Position numbers and translations under genes: made by a program. Under the pieces are notes generated by a model. The model did no database searches. It saw only the letters and a list, made by a program, of their open reading frames with translations, and had not been told where the DNA came from. From assembly GCA_014529385.2 (NCBI GenBank), contig CM043969.1, forward strand, positions 68,830,676 to 68,894,675: 64,000 nucleotides of DNA, written 5' to 3'. Positions within the stretch are counted from its first letter, which is position 1; every line of letters begins with the position of its first letter. Source of the DNA: Adiantum capillus-veneris. Lineage: Eukaryota > Streptophyta > Polypodiopsida > Polypodiales > Pteridaceae. Below, one piece after another: positions 11,137 through 23,623 of the stretch.

Positions 11137-12903
11137 ATGTATCTACGCTCTGGTCGTGTGCTAGAGTCCGAACAACTAGCTAGTGCTTCGATTTATGGGG
11201 GTACTCACTATCCTTCCACGCTAGGGTCTACGCCCTCGGTGGGGACCCAAGGTAGTGCAACCCAAGACCCAAATATAGCGGCTAGCGACTCTTCCTCTGA
11301 CTACGATATTATGGAAGAGCATCTTACACAAAGCCCCGGGGGAACAAATGAAACCGTACCTAGCTGGGCCCAACAACCTGGAACTAGTGTTTTTAGCCGT
11401 TTGATGGAAACTTTTAGTAGAGCTACGCACTCTGAACCTACGGCTAGTGAAGTAAACGAAGGGGGTGGGGAAGTAGAATCACCATTCACACCTCCTATAG
11501 ACCCCACACTCCCTCAGAGTGTCCACGTGGACATTCTACCTACCTCATTTAATGAGGGCCCTACCGAGCTACCACCTTCCAAAGTCGCCTCTAAGGTAGC
11601 GGTGACTAAAAGTCAAAACACGGGAAGCAACATTGCATCCACCTCACGGCAACCCTCTAGTACACCAAGTTTGGACGGGGTATTTCTCAATGAAAATTGG
11701 GAATATGACCTACACACGAAGACTTTGACTCACCTATACATGGGCTACACATACCATGTGGGTTGGTTAGAAGTTGTACAATCTACATCTAGTGCCACTA
11801 GTCTAGAGGAACAACAACACATGATCTACAATGTCATCCATAGGATTATCCAGTCCGAGAGGCAAAATCGAGGAATGAACATACCTTCGACGGGTCCTAT
11901 GCAATTTTTAGACACGGGCAAAGGGAAACAACCCACTCTATCACAAATGGAGACTCCCCCAGTGAGTCCCATCGATCCCCCATATGTTGTTTCGCCAGGG
12001 GTCTCAATGCAATCTGAGCCCACAAGTGATAGCTTTACTTTTCCAAGTCTAGCTCATCTTTCCCTGGATGACACCACGGATACCATGCCTACCCCAATGA
12101 TGGGCATGCCAAGAAACACACCATGGACCTCGTTTGTTAGTAAAGCACCGCTACATGGTAGCTCAATGCCTGCAATAGTACCTACAAGTGCGTACCAATC
12201 GTATGCACCTATGGGTCCACGTACTCATGTAGTCCCCACCCCTCCCATTGTTTCAACTACCTATGCTCCACAACCACAATACACAAGTTCTTATTTCCAT
12301 GGGACTATACCGGCTAGCATTAGCATGTCACATCCGACGTCTGCTATGCCTAGGGCCACTCATATGAACTATGGACCACCACATGGCACAACATCGTACC
12401 CAACATGGAACCCAAGGGATTCCTATGCGCCAAGCCCAATGCGAATACCTACTCCACATGTAGTCTCTGGAGCGCCTTCACCCACGGTACCTGCTCACTT
12501 AGGTGACTTGGCAACATTTTCTCAAGCTATTGGTCGATATATTGCTGAGAATATGCGTAACACGCCTGATAGAGAGCCTAGAAGTAAGGCAGTACAAATA
12601 GCCAAGCTCACACAAAAATTTAGTGGAGATGGGGATGTGAGAAAGCATATCGAAGTGTTTGAACAAATATGCGATTCTCGAGGAGAACACAATGACCTAC
12701 ATAAGAGCAATGCTTTAAGCCTAACCTTAAGTGGAAAGGCTGGGGATTGGTATAGAACCCTAAGGGTGGAAGAGAAAACGATTTTCCCTACTCTTAGGAG
12801 ATTGTTCTTAAAGGAATACATACAACAGGGAGTGCTTTGGGGTGTAGCTTCTCAGCTCCAGAAAGCCCAACGAGAGGAAGGAGAGTCGGTAGAGACTTTA
12901 TAA
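11137..12903 (+). pseudogene. Element B gag, N-terminal and core part
   Basis: The frame opens upstream, but the first ATG is 11137 (MYLRSGRVLES), which I take as the start. The first ~450 residues are low-complexity and Pro/Ser/Thr-rich. They are followed by a retrotransposon gag core from about 12560 (FSGDGDVRKHIEVFEQIC, then GKAGDWYRTL and FLKEY). The frame stops at 12903 in the middle of the domain. The continuation lies one frame over from about 12890, so there is a frameshift between the two. Role by family: structural capsid protein of the virus-like particle. Confidence 0.8.
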
Positions 12904-13658
12904 GTCGCTTGAAGCATTTGAATTCTCGCTGTAATCCAAATGAGCACTTCAACAATAACCAATTGCTGGATAGATTCATTAGGGGATTACGACATGAGGA
13001 TATCTACAATGGCCTAGTCATTAGAGGTATCACCACTTGGGAAGCAGTCACCACCAATGCGATCCAATTGGAGGATAATTTAATGATTCAAGGAGAAAGA
13101 GTCTCTGTTGAGTCTAAATCTATTAGCTCACAAGCATCGGGGCATCAGCCAATGACCCTAAAGCCTATTGCTAAGGAGCCAAAGATATTTGAGATGACTT
13201 TAGTAGATCTCACCAAGGCTATTCAAGAGAGTCTTAGAGACAATCGTGCTCCGCCAAACAATCATATGTATCCAAGAAGGGAGCAGCAATGGTGCTCAGT
13301 ATGCTATGGACCGCATAGTACCAATGAATGCCCTACTTTTAGAGTGAAATTCAATGGGAACTGCAATGCATGTGGGAGGTATGGTCATCAAGCTAAGGAT
13401 TGCATAGTATTTAAGCGTGCGATGGCCAATAGACCAACCTTAGCATGGACAGACACACCTCGAGTGCCTGCCTTGATGCCGGCCCCACCTCTTGAACAAA
13501 CAACACAACACATGGTCCCTAGGGGTATCACCACTTGGGAAGCAGTCACCACCAATGCGATCCAATTGGAGGATAATTTAATGATTCAAGGAGAAAGAGT
13601 CTCTGTTGAGTCTAAATCTATTAGCTCACAAGCATCGGGTATCATCATGAGTCATTAG
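12890..13658 (+). pseudogene. Element B gag continuation with zinc knuckles, first copy
   Basis: After the frameshift the gag core resumes (FISRLKHLNSRCNP, FIRGLRHEDIYNG). It is followed by two cysteine motifs: CX2CX3HX4C at about 13293-13331 and a canonical CX2CX4HX4C (CNACGRYGHQAKDC) at 13362-13403. The end of this frame runs into a duplicated copy of its own sequence and stops at 13656-13658. Confidence 0.75.
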
Positions 13659-14157
13659 AGGTATCACCACTTGGGAAGCAGTCACCACCAATGTGATCCA
13701 ATTGGAGGATAATTTAATGATTCAAGGAGAAAGAGTCTTTGTTGAGTCTAAATCTATTAGCTCACAAGCATCGGGGCATCAGCCAATGACCCTAAAGCCT
13801 ATTGCTAAGGAGCCAAAGATATTTGAGATGACTTTAGCAGATCTCACCAAGGCTATTCAAGAGAGTCTTAGAGACAATCGTGCTCCGCCAAACAATCATA
13901 TGTATCCAAGAAGGGAGCAGCAATGGTGCTCAGTATGCTATGGACCGCATAGTACCAGTGAATGCCCTACTTTTAGAGTGAAATTCAATGGGAATTGCAA
14001 TGCATGTGGGAGGTATGGTCATCAAGCTAAGGATTGCATAGTATTTAAGCGTGCGATGGCCAATAGACCAACCTTAGCATGGACATACACACCTCGAGTG
14101 CCTGACTTGATGCCGGCCCCACCTCTTGAACAAACAACACAACACATGGTCCCTAGG
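13021..14157 (+). repeat. Internal tandem duplication inside B gag
   Basis: The 634-bp segment 13021-13654 is followed by a second copy from 13655 to about 14157, containing both zinc knuckles. A 119-bp part (GITTWEAVTTNAIQL to SSQASG in protein) also appears a third time at 13521-13639, at the end of the first copy. The duplication junction changes frame, so it breaks gag and does not produce a longer protein. Confidence 0.9.
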
Positions 14158-14592
14158 GCCAAAAATGTTGTTCAAATAACACCCTTACCACCTCCAGTGC
14201 TAGGACTGCAACCACCACATCCGAGAATCACTTCTGTGAATCAAGTGGGTTGTGAGTCATCTATTTCTTGTTTGGAAGGCTATGAGGAAGATATAGATCC
14301 TAATATTGCCTATGGGATGGATGTGCTTGAAGAAAGTCCACAATACTACATGGAGGACTATTGGGGACAAATCAAACCTGTATATCAAGTAGCTGCTCTT
14401 GCAGCAAGAGGCCAAAATATCAATTACACCGCTAAGAGACCACCTCTTCAATTCTATGAGTGTGGAGGTCCACATCGTGTAGCCGAGTGTCCTATTAGGC
14501 TACAAAAGAACGCCACACTAATGAAAACCAATCAAGCGAGCACGTCTACAATGCCGATACTCATGTGTAATCGATGTGGCATAGATCATTGA
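13693..14592 (+). pseudogene. Element B gag continuation, second copy plus C-terminal knuckles
   Basis: This frame repeats the gag C-terminal region with both zinc knuckles, then adds new sequence and two further cysteine motifs, FYECGGPHRVAEC (about 14452-14490) and CNRCGIDH (from 14566). The last knuckle is cut by a stop at 14590-14592, and its remaining cysteine is in the next frame (IAQCPNNP). Four or more CCHC-like motifs in one gag is unusual. Role inferred: nucleocapsid, RNA binding. Confidence 0.72.
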
Positions 14593-15758
14593 TTGCCCAA
14601 TGTCCAAATAATCCAAATGCACCGAAGATCACACCATTAAACTTGATTGAAGTTACCGAGGAGCCATCACAAAGTACACCTGTGGTACCAGTAAACGTAC
14701 TCACACGATCGATGCTCCAAAAACAAAATTATATTCTTGAGGAAAGAGACACGGCATCAATTGCCCAATCTCAGAAAAAGAAGAAAACACGAAGAAAGAG
14801 ATCGCAAAAAGCAGCGAAGTCAGACCCCAGTTCAAAGACCAACATAGGGACTGGTGATGACCCTGTATATATGAACGACGTTGAAGAAGATTCTGATTCA
14901 GGTGAAACCATGGAGACCAAAATGACCACTAACATAGAAACCAAGAAGGAAGATCTCCATGAGCCACAATGGCCAGGATCCAAAAAGAAGATAGGAACTT
15001 ACCCAAACCCTACAAAGGAGATTGAGCGAGTCAAGCAATTAAGGAGTTTGGTAGAAGATACCCAAAGGGATCTAGAACCAGCACCTAGGAAGATCCAGAT
15101 TACAGACACCGTGTTCCCTACGCAACAACAACCTCACCAAGTCCATAGACCCTTGGACATACCTAGTGTCATCCAAGAAAAAAGTGAGTTAAAGTCATGG
15201 GAAAGTGGGCGTACTCACTTCTTGATGGAAAGAATGTTTACAGAGGGACTACCTGATCCTATCGAAGAAACGGAGATCCCATCTTCCCCACGTCAAGGGA
15301 TTGATGTCCAAAAGGCACCGTTAAATATTGCCAAATTGATGGATTTCATGTCTTCAGAAGTTAGAACCACCATCATGTCCAAACTATATAAAGACCCCGA
15401 GCTAGTCTCAGCCCTTCGAGCCTTCCTCAATGGAGAACTGAAGTTTGGGCTACCACAATTTGCACAGATGGATGGAGCTGGGGAGATGCCAATAGAGGAG
15501 GAACACTTAGATCCACAACCCAACCTAGATGAGAACCTTGTTATAGAAATACCTGTTAACAAGTTGGGACAATACTTTGAGGGTGATGAATACAATGCAA
15601 CTATACCAATCACTACTAAGGGATTAACTGTGAAGGGAATCCTTGATGGTGGCGCTGGGGTTAGCTTTGTGACTAAAAATTTCTGGGAAACTATGGGAAG
15701 ACCTCACCTTGCGACCACAACCATAGTAGTGATATATGGTCAATGGGTCTATTGTTAG
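14574..15758 (+). pseudogene. Element B gag-protease linker and protease N-half
   Basis: This frame starts with the end of the last zinc knuckle, continues through a Lys-rich, then acidic, poorly structured linker, and ends with the first half of a retropepsin-like aspartic protease (GILDGGAGVSFVTKNFWETM, from about 15637). The active site is DGGAG. DGGSG-type sites are known in plant gag-protease elements, so this need not be an inactivating change. The frame stops at 15758 and the protease continues one frame over. Confidence 0.75.
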
Positions 15759-16245
15759 ACCTATTGGGATGCTAGAAGATTTCAAGATCAAGGTCTTTGG
15801 ACATAAAATAAGGGTTACCTTCATTGTTATGGATTTCTCCAAGCACACTATGGCATCGGAGATGATCTTAGGACGTCCTTTCATGAGGGAAGCAAAAATG
15901 GTGCATGACTGGCCTAAAAACCATGTCTATTTGCAGTTCCAAGATTCTGTCATTCGAGTGGATCTTGTGATGGGTCGAGCACATCCTCTAGGAAACAGGT
16001 TTATAATTGATCATAGATCTGACACCACAGTTCACTCGGCCCCATTGCACTATTGTTATACATGTAAAGCGGGCACTGATGTTGGGGAAGATTCTCCTTA
16101 TATGGATGTATTACCTGGGATGACTGAGTCGGACAATGTGGATTGGGTCCACCTAGCAGCAACCATAGACACTTGGGGGAATAGGGGGACGACATGGGTA
16201 ACACTTGAGGGGGATGAAATGCCCGTACCCTTAAATATGCTATAA
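15736..16245 (+). pseudogene. Element B protease C-half
   Basis: This continues the retropepsin fold after a frameshift near 15740: NGSIVRPIGMLEDFKIKV, then the flap and C-terminal region with ILGRPFM and HDWPKNHVYLQF. The ILGRPF element is the conserved ILG[RT]P(W/F) motif of retroelement proteases. The rest (about 85 residues) is unrecognised. Translation would stop at 16243-16245, three bases before the next ORF, in the same frame. Confidence 0.75.
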
Positions 16246-16248
16246 GCA

Positions 16249-16938
16249 ATGCATATAGCTTATGACAAGACTCATCCTAATATAACAAAGAAAACATACA
16301 AGTGGGTCTCTAAAGCTTCTTTAGCGACCATGGCGGATGCTAAAAAAAAGCAGCCTTGTAAGAAACGTCCCACTCGCTCCAAAAAATGTAAGAAAATGTG
16401 GCGATGGATTCCTAAACGACTATTGGAAGCCCAAGGCTACTATCAAGGAAATGATCAACTCTGGGTGCCCAAACATAGATTGTGTTCTTACCTGTCACCT
16501 GACCCATGTGAACTCAATCCCGTAGCTCCAAAACAAATCGACAATCGCGGAAAGAGAAAAATCATTGAATGCTACACACCCGCTCGGGAGCTAGTTTGGG
16601 TACCAAAGAAAGAACAATTTGTTCCACCTAGCTTAGGAAGGGGGGAGTCCCATGAAGCTTCTAGCTCCTCATGTAATGCATCCATAGAGGTAAAATCTTC
16701 TCCACATCGTCGACCTACAATAGTGGACCTCCATAAAGCTACAAAGGAATCCACACCTCCCAGTGTTCAAGAATCACCTGATGAACCACTTCAAGTTCGA
16801 TCCTGGGAGAGTACCTTACCACCCTTGCAACTTGACGAGGCACCTAAGGTAAGAGAAAACTACTGGAAAAAATCCTCACCTATCACCAACTGGAACGATT
16901 GGTTTCAAAGGGTGACGAGCTCATTTCAAACGGTATGA
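16249..16938 (+). CDS. Element B WxPK-repeat ORF, function unknown
   Basis: 229 codons from ATG 16249, in frame with the preceding protease frame and separated from it by a single stop, so the two may once have been one polyprotein. The protein has repeated W-(V/I)-P-K or similar motifs: YKWVSK, RWIPKRL, QLWVPKHR, LVWVPKKE. The stretch QGYYQGNDQLWVPK (16432-16473) has a close counterpart in element F at 27366-27407 on the minus strand. The C-terminal half is Ser/Pro-rich. No polymerase, integrase or envelope motif is visible. I do not know its function; its position after protease in two separate elements suggests a conserved role. Confidence 0.6.
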   Translation: MHIAYDKTHPNITKKTYKWVSKASLATMADAKKKQPCKKRPTRSKKCKKMWRWIPKRLLEAQGYYQGNDQLWVPKHRLCSYLSPDPCELNPVAPKQIDNRGKRKIIECYTPARELVWVPKKEQFVPPSLGRGESHEASSSSCNASIEVKSSPHRRPTIVDLHKATKESTPPSVQESPDEPLQVRSWESTLPPLQLDEAPKVRENYWKKSSPITNWNDWFQRVTSSFQTV

Positions 16939-18576
16939 TCTACCCAAGGAAGGGGGGAGTATTTGCTGACAGTCATCATTCACTTGCTTCCCTCTCAACC
17001 TTGTTTCCCTGACCTCTCAATCACCAATCTTAGGGAATGTATATATATAAAGCCTTATACTCACAAAAAAAATAAAAAAATAAAGAGCAAGAGCAATTAG
17101 CAAAAGAGTGTGCACAATAAAAGTCAAAACATTGACCATGTCTACACATTCACATCTGGTGCACTGAAACAGAAACCTATGCCATAAAACACCTTTGATC
17201 CTCATCACTCGAGTGATGGAGGGTAGGTAGGATTAATACAATAGGAGTGTTTCTGTTTTCGAGTTGAGTGATTAGCAAAGTTCTTTTTTCCCACTGATGT
17301 GCCTCCTAGAGGTATTCTTTGTGTTTCCTAGTGTGTACAGGAACGTGTTGCTGTTGTTAGGATTTGGACCTTCATGGGATCTTTCTCTCATTCACACTTC
17401 AAATCAAGCGCGACCATCGACACAAACAGGTGTTTCTTATCCATTAGCATTGCCCCTTATCTTTTTTGCATCTATGATTGTCTGCTTTAATTATGATTGG
17501 TAGCATAATATTCATCACATTTGCTTAGTATCAAACATTTAATTCAATGTAATTTTTTGTCATAATCACTTGTCTAGGTTTAAAAATCAAACAAGTTCAA
17601 GTAAGCTAGTTTGACCAAGTTAGGTGTTAGAGATCTTCTCTTAATACCATGGGGAATGCCTTCCTAATAATCAATGGTTACTTAGGCTCTTAATCCGATT
17701 TAGGCAGCATTGTGTGAAATGTACTAGGGATGTCTAGTGGGCTTGACCCTATTGACCTTTAGCTTAAGTATTATAAAGGGAGTTTACCTGTGTGATGAGC
17801 CTGGGAGGGTAACAGTGTTATATGACCCCCCAAAGTTACAAAATTAAAATGTTGAAAATTAAAATGAACAAACAAAAAATCAAAGTGCCACATTGTAAAA
17901 TCTTAAGCTGGAAGAGAAATCTCAGCTTGATTGGGTACTTCACTCACATGTATCGCCTATGGTACTAGAGCCCTAGAGGTTCCCAGTGTGGGCGCTTTTC
18001 CTTGAAAAGCGAAAAACCCAAGGCATACAAAATAAGCACACACATCAAAATTGAATCACTGTGAAAAGACTTTGGGGGGTCAAAGAAAAGGTAATCAGTC
18101 AGGCGATGATTTCATGAGAAATTCCTTTTATCGTAGCTTAACTCTGGGTCTTCTAGTTATAGCCTCTAGTCAGCCCTCGAACATGAAATACTTGGCTCTT
18201 GCGATTAAACAACTTAATTGACTAGAGAAAATTAAGAAGCTTACCCATGGTATTAATAGTCGATCTCTAGTGCCTTTCAACCGTTAAATTAGCGACCCCA
18301 GACTTGTTTAATTTTTTACCTTTACATCTGTTTATGCATTTGATTATATTGCAATTTAATGTTTATTGCTGACAAATTGTTTAAAATTCTGTTACCAATC
18401 AATTTGTCTGCCTAAAACTGCATATGATTTTTAATTGCTTATGAGAATGCAATTACTGTGCCAATGTTGTTTGATTTTGCAGTGACTGAAGAAGGCTAAG
18501 GACATTCATCTCAAATGCTCTTCCACCTCGACGAACGAGCTTCAACTCAATAGCTTTCGAGGATGGAATCTACATC
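16939..18576 (+). other. Element B 3' untranslated region
   Basis: 1.6 kb without a credible ORF, and with no RT, RNase H or integrase remnants on either strand. A purine run AAGGAAGGGGGGAG at 16948-16961 resembles a second polypurine tract, and a similar run is at 16637-16648 inside the WxPK ORF. Confidence 0.7.
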
Positions 18577-18587
18577 AAGAAGGGGGG
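18577..18587 (+). promoter_or_regulatory. Element B polypurine tract
   Basis: AAGAAGGGGGG ends two bases before the 3' LTR start TGTTAACC. It is the expected primer for plus-strand DNA synthesis. Confidence 0.85.
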
Positions 18588-18589
18588 CA

Positions 18590-19277
<688 letters not shown>

Positions 19278-19282
19278 GTCCA

Positions 19283-22234
19283 CTAGATAATTTGGTCAAG
19301 GGTACTTTTTGGCCCATTGAGGAGAAGAACATTGCAAATTCTCTTTAGACAGAGTTGTACCTTGAAGATAATAGTGTCTATGCCAAAAGTTACAGATGAA
19401 TCAACATGTTGAATCTAATGTAGTGTGGTCTGCACAAGACAAGAGCCAATCCAATCCACTCCTTTATTATAGATTGCCTAGATTGAATAAAGTCACAAAT
19501 TTATCTTTTGAGATTTTAGGGATTTTGATGGGATGACAATATTTTGAAAATGACTTTAAGAATATATTTATATACATTGAATTGGAAATTTCCTTGATTG
19601 AAGGGAAAACATGTGTTCTTTCATGTGTGTATTGCTAGATACATGTTCAAGTCAAAGATCTAAATGGTCACAAAAAGACTCTTATTATGTATGATGCCAC
19701 ATTGAAACTATTTTTGATCATTTTTGTCACCGTCATCTTTTGCATGTTGTAAAAAATCCACACCTCATGTTTGGAAGACTTTGAAAAAGCAAAGTATTTC
19801 CACAAATAGCTAGTCCTTTTTAGAAGCCTTTCAGACATAAAATGACCCTAACCTGACAACCAAATTTCTCAAAAAGCCAAATTTAGACTATGTAGGAGTT
19901 AGTCGTAGCATAGGCCACCTATGACAAAATCAACAATCTGAAGAGAGCATCACTCGATTAGGGCATGGAAACATCACACAATGAAGAGTGAGAGCATAAT
20001 CAGACACAATGAGTAAGAGGATTCAAGAGAACGCTTCTCCAAAGCAAATAGAGAGTAGCCATGAATTGACTAACTCTAATCACACTCTAATCACCAATCA
20101 AGCATCACCTACACACATAAGCCCACCAAAATCCAAGTTGCCAATGAATTGAATCTTAAAGCACCCTCTTAAGAAGACACACTAATTGCATTGGTGTTGG
20201 CCTCCCCAATCACCACATGCCAACCAAGGTACTCGATCAAAAACTCCACACACAAGGGTGAATGGTACTCTACCCACTTATGAGCACACAAGAGGGGACA
20301 TACTCCAATCAGAAAATCAAGAGTACACACACACTTCACTAATCAACCTAATTAGAGATGCTAAATATCCCAAACTGAGTACTTATAGAATGTTAGGAGT
20401 CATTCATCAACAAGAAGTCATTATCACACCCAAATCTAGAATAATGAGAGGTAAAACTGCTTCATGACATTAATTTAATGTAGAAGATACAAGATTAATG
20501 AGAAAAATAGAGATTAGATTAATCAAGAAAGATCTGATCTAATTACAAAGGATTAGCACTAGTGTTCTAAGCATGGGCAATAAGCTAAAGGCTAGGCCAT
20601 CCATAGATTGTACGCTCAAGAGTGATCTCTCAAGAATGACTACTCAAGGATGAATCCTCTTTTCTTAAATGAGATTCTTAAAAAGTCATGGACTCCAAGC
20701 CTTTATCTATTGAAATTAAATTAGGCTCACCTCCATAGGATATACAAATGTAAGCCTAAAACTATACAATACTAGTATGAAAAATTGTAGCATGTCCTCC
20801 TATGCTTGGTGCATCCTTGGTCCATGTGTTAGCCGGGGCTAAAAGAGTATTTCCAATGCATGGTCAAAATCCTCTTTTCATGCTAGAATCATGCCCTAGA
20901 TAATAATTGTGCGTATTATCTCAGTTATAGTTTTTTAGTCAAAATTGATTTTGAGTGTTTGTATTCTATTTTTATGGCTTCTAGTAGTAATTTTTTGGTT
21001 TTAAACTTAAATTTGGAGTTTCCTAGCTCAAACGAAGCATCAAATGGTTTTTGACTCTAAAATTTACTTGACTTGGAAAATCCTATGTATTGCTTGTAAG
21101 CTCCATGTAAAGCTCGCCAACTGCGACAAAGAAGAAGACCATGAAGCAATGTAGGTGTTTTCCCCATACCAATTGGAGGAGAAATTAATCAGAGTAGCAA
21201 AGAAGCCTATGTATGAGAATCCCAACAGTACAAGCATCATGTGGCCATTTTCTATGGAGCATTCAAAAGTAGAAAATCCAAGCAATAAAGCTCCAACTAC
21301 TTCCCAAAGAAACATATGATGTAGCTTCGGCCCCATAGGTTCGAGAATCAAACAGAAAATTGGGCTTGCTAACTTTTTACGAGATAGAACCCTATGGTGT
21401 GGATCTACAGAGCTCCTTATGTCAATCCAACAAGATAGCATATGGTGTGGATCTACAGAGGTCTTATGAGCTCCTTCTTTCAATCCAACAAAATAGCATA
21501 GCCAAAATCAATCACTCCACCAGCGAAGCTATAGAAAGACTAGGCTATCAATTCCCATTGACCATGCATCATACATACTTAACACATGAAAGAACACCAA
21601 GAAGAGAAAAGGAATTTCCTAGGATCTCTTGAAATATTGATGCGGATAACTTACCACGCAATTGGCAGGACTGGCAATTTAACACCCGCCCCAAATTAGA
21701 ATGCACGGCTCGTAGCATGGATAACTAATGAAGTTTCATAAACTTACTAGGCTAAAAATCACATATCATTCTTAATACAAAAACCAAGTATATGCATGTT
21801 TATGGATTACAAATAAGCTTTAAAATACGTACACTATCATAGAATATTTTTTAACATTTCATAGCAAAGATTAAACCATATCACAAGGCAGCCACCCAAG
21901 GTAGGTCATGTTACAACTCTTGGCCCTCTGAACCCCCAAGGAGGTGCTCAAAAAGTCTACTAGCCTACCATGGCAATGACTAACCTTTATTAGCTTAGGG
22001 TATTGGTTTAGGGTCTTGACCAAGTAATCCAAAGTGGTTCCCCTTGCATGCCAAGTACCAATAAGGTGCTAGGCCTAACATAGACACAAACTTGATGTGT
22101 CTAAAAGCATTTGTGCTACTTTTTGGCACTTCATTTGTTCACTTTGCACTTTTTATGCTTCTATTATGAGAAATGCTAATGGAAAATGGACTAAGGGAAG
22201 AAAGTCTAATCATAGCCCTAGGTCATCTTAGAAA
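19283..22234. other. Intergenic or unrecognised old repeat sequence
   Basis: No gene, LTR end or RNA gene is recognised. A 20-bp direct repeat with spacing 48 bp (TATGGTGTGGATCTACAGAG, 21393 and 21441) is the only clear local structure. The open frames here (for example 21064-21483 minus) lack any familiar motif and have ordinary AT-rich composition. Confidence 0.5.
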
Positions 22235-23331
22235 TGAAAGTGATCCTTAGGAGTTTAGGACTAACAAGAAATGAATCTATACTAACCTAAGGTCAAGGTC
22301 AATTACCCATGCTTAACACAATTCCACCTTAATTCCCAATGTGTTTAATTTTCACAAGTGTCAAAAGTTTATCATATGCCTAGCTTTGGAAATGAGAGGA
22401 GCCATAGATGAAGCAAATACAGTTGATTCAAGCAAGAATGTAGAAATAAACAAAGAGAAAAGCATGGAAGAACTTCAATAATTTGTGCTCTTTGGAGCAT
22501 CCTTGAGCAAAGCATCCATCTTATGTAGAGGCCCCTTGATACATTTAATTGCATTCTAAGCTTCTTGAAGCCAAGCGTCAGCAAACAAAAATGCCAAAAC
22601 ACCATTTATTGAAAACAAAAACACACAAAATTTTTTTTATTGAAAACTTAATCTTAGGGTCTTGCATACTTGAATTTGCCAAAGGGAAAAAACACTAGGG
22701 AGAAAAGTGCCTTTGATTACTCACATGGAAGGTTGCTCTATGGATAGCAAATGTATACATACGTATCAAAAAATAAAAGAGATAATGCTCCTACATAAGC
22801 ACATTTTGCAATGTTTAAATCTCCTAAGCATGATCAAAAGTTGATTGATTATTAGCTCAAATGAAAAAAATTCAACTGAAGGTCAAGCTATGAGCTAGAA
22901 TTAATTCAACTTCAAATGAAATGAAGTGGTTGTTGGAAGCCAAATTTTGCATTTTAAAGCTCCCAAAAGGTTGACTAACACTAGCTCAAATGGAAATTTA
23001 CAAATTTTGGTCAATCTAATGAGCTAGAGATGACTGCGACTTTTGATGAAATGAAAGTGATTGTCCCTTAATAGCCAAGTATTGCAAGTTAAACCAATGT
23101 CAACACCCCTATGGATCAATGAAGGGTCATGTATTCCCAAAGCCCTTCAAAAAATACCAATGTTTAGTGCTATGTAATCATCTTGTCATTAAACACAAGG
23201 ACTAAAAGAAATCATGAACCCAAAAGTGTAAAGCTATCTCCTCATGGCCATTTAAACGAGCTCAATGTTTAGTGCTATGTAGGGATTTTTTCATTCAAAT
23301 AAAGCACTAAAATGCACATTCAAATCCAATT
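22235..23331 (-). repeat. Unknown repeat J, minus-oriented copy
   Basis: The reverse complement of this segment aligns over about 1.1 kb with 48229-49345, with frequent substitutions and small indels. A short frame on the minus strand (22372-22605, with LTLGFKK and CSRMLQRAQ) corresponds to one on the plus strand at 48956-49207. No known domain is seen, and similarity drops off on both sides. It is probably part of an unidentified transposable element. Confidence 0.75.
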
Positions 23332-23342
23332 ATTCTCACTAT

Positions 23343-23591
23343 GTGATGTTTCTCCCAATTGCTCTTCTCTACCTTCTTCTTCCCTTTCCTACATGTATGT
23401 TTATGGATACATTCACATACACATATGTGCATGGATACATTTCCTCCCTCACATTTGGTATCAAAGCAAGAGTATATAAAATAAAGGAAACACATAGTGA
23501 CTTCTCATTGTGTGCTATTTCCCTCAATTACTCTTCTCTTCTTCTTCCCCTTTCTGCACGCACGTGCACAGGTACATCGCCTCCCTCACAA
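23343..23591 (+). mobile_element. Element G Ty1/copia: 5' LTR tail, primer site and second LTR tail
   Basis: The segment to 23453 ends CCTCCCTCACA and is followed by TTTGGTATCAAAGCAAG, which resembles a tRNA-iMet primer site with one mismatch. A second, similar LTR tail follows (about 23481-23591, again ending CTCCCTCACA). Its sequence AAAGGAAACACATAGTGACT recurs at 40863-40975, at the right end of the same element beyond insertion F. I read this as remains of the 5' LTR region, rearranged. Confidence 0.6.
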
Positions 23592-23623
23592 TCGCCACTC
23601 CCACAACTAGCACATCTAAAACT

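Noticed and set aside
12870-12905. Programmed frameshift in B gag
   Set aside because: No slippery heptamer is visible, and other frameshifts in the same element point to decay.
16249-16938. Envelope-like protein in element B
   Set aside because: No signal peptide or membrane segment is visible; the protein is basic, with Trp-Pro-Lys repeats.
21064-21483. 139-codon minus-strand ORF as a host gene
   Set aside because: No familiar domain, no supporting features and a local direct repeat inside; not enough to call a gene.
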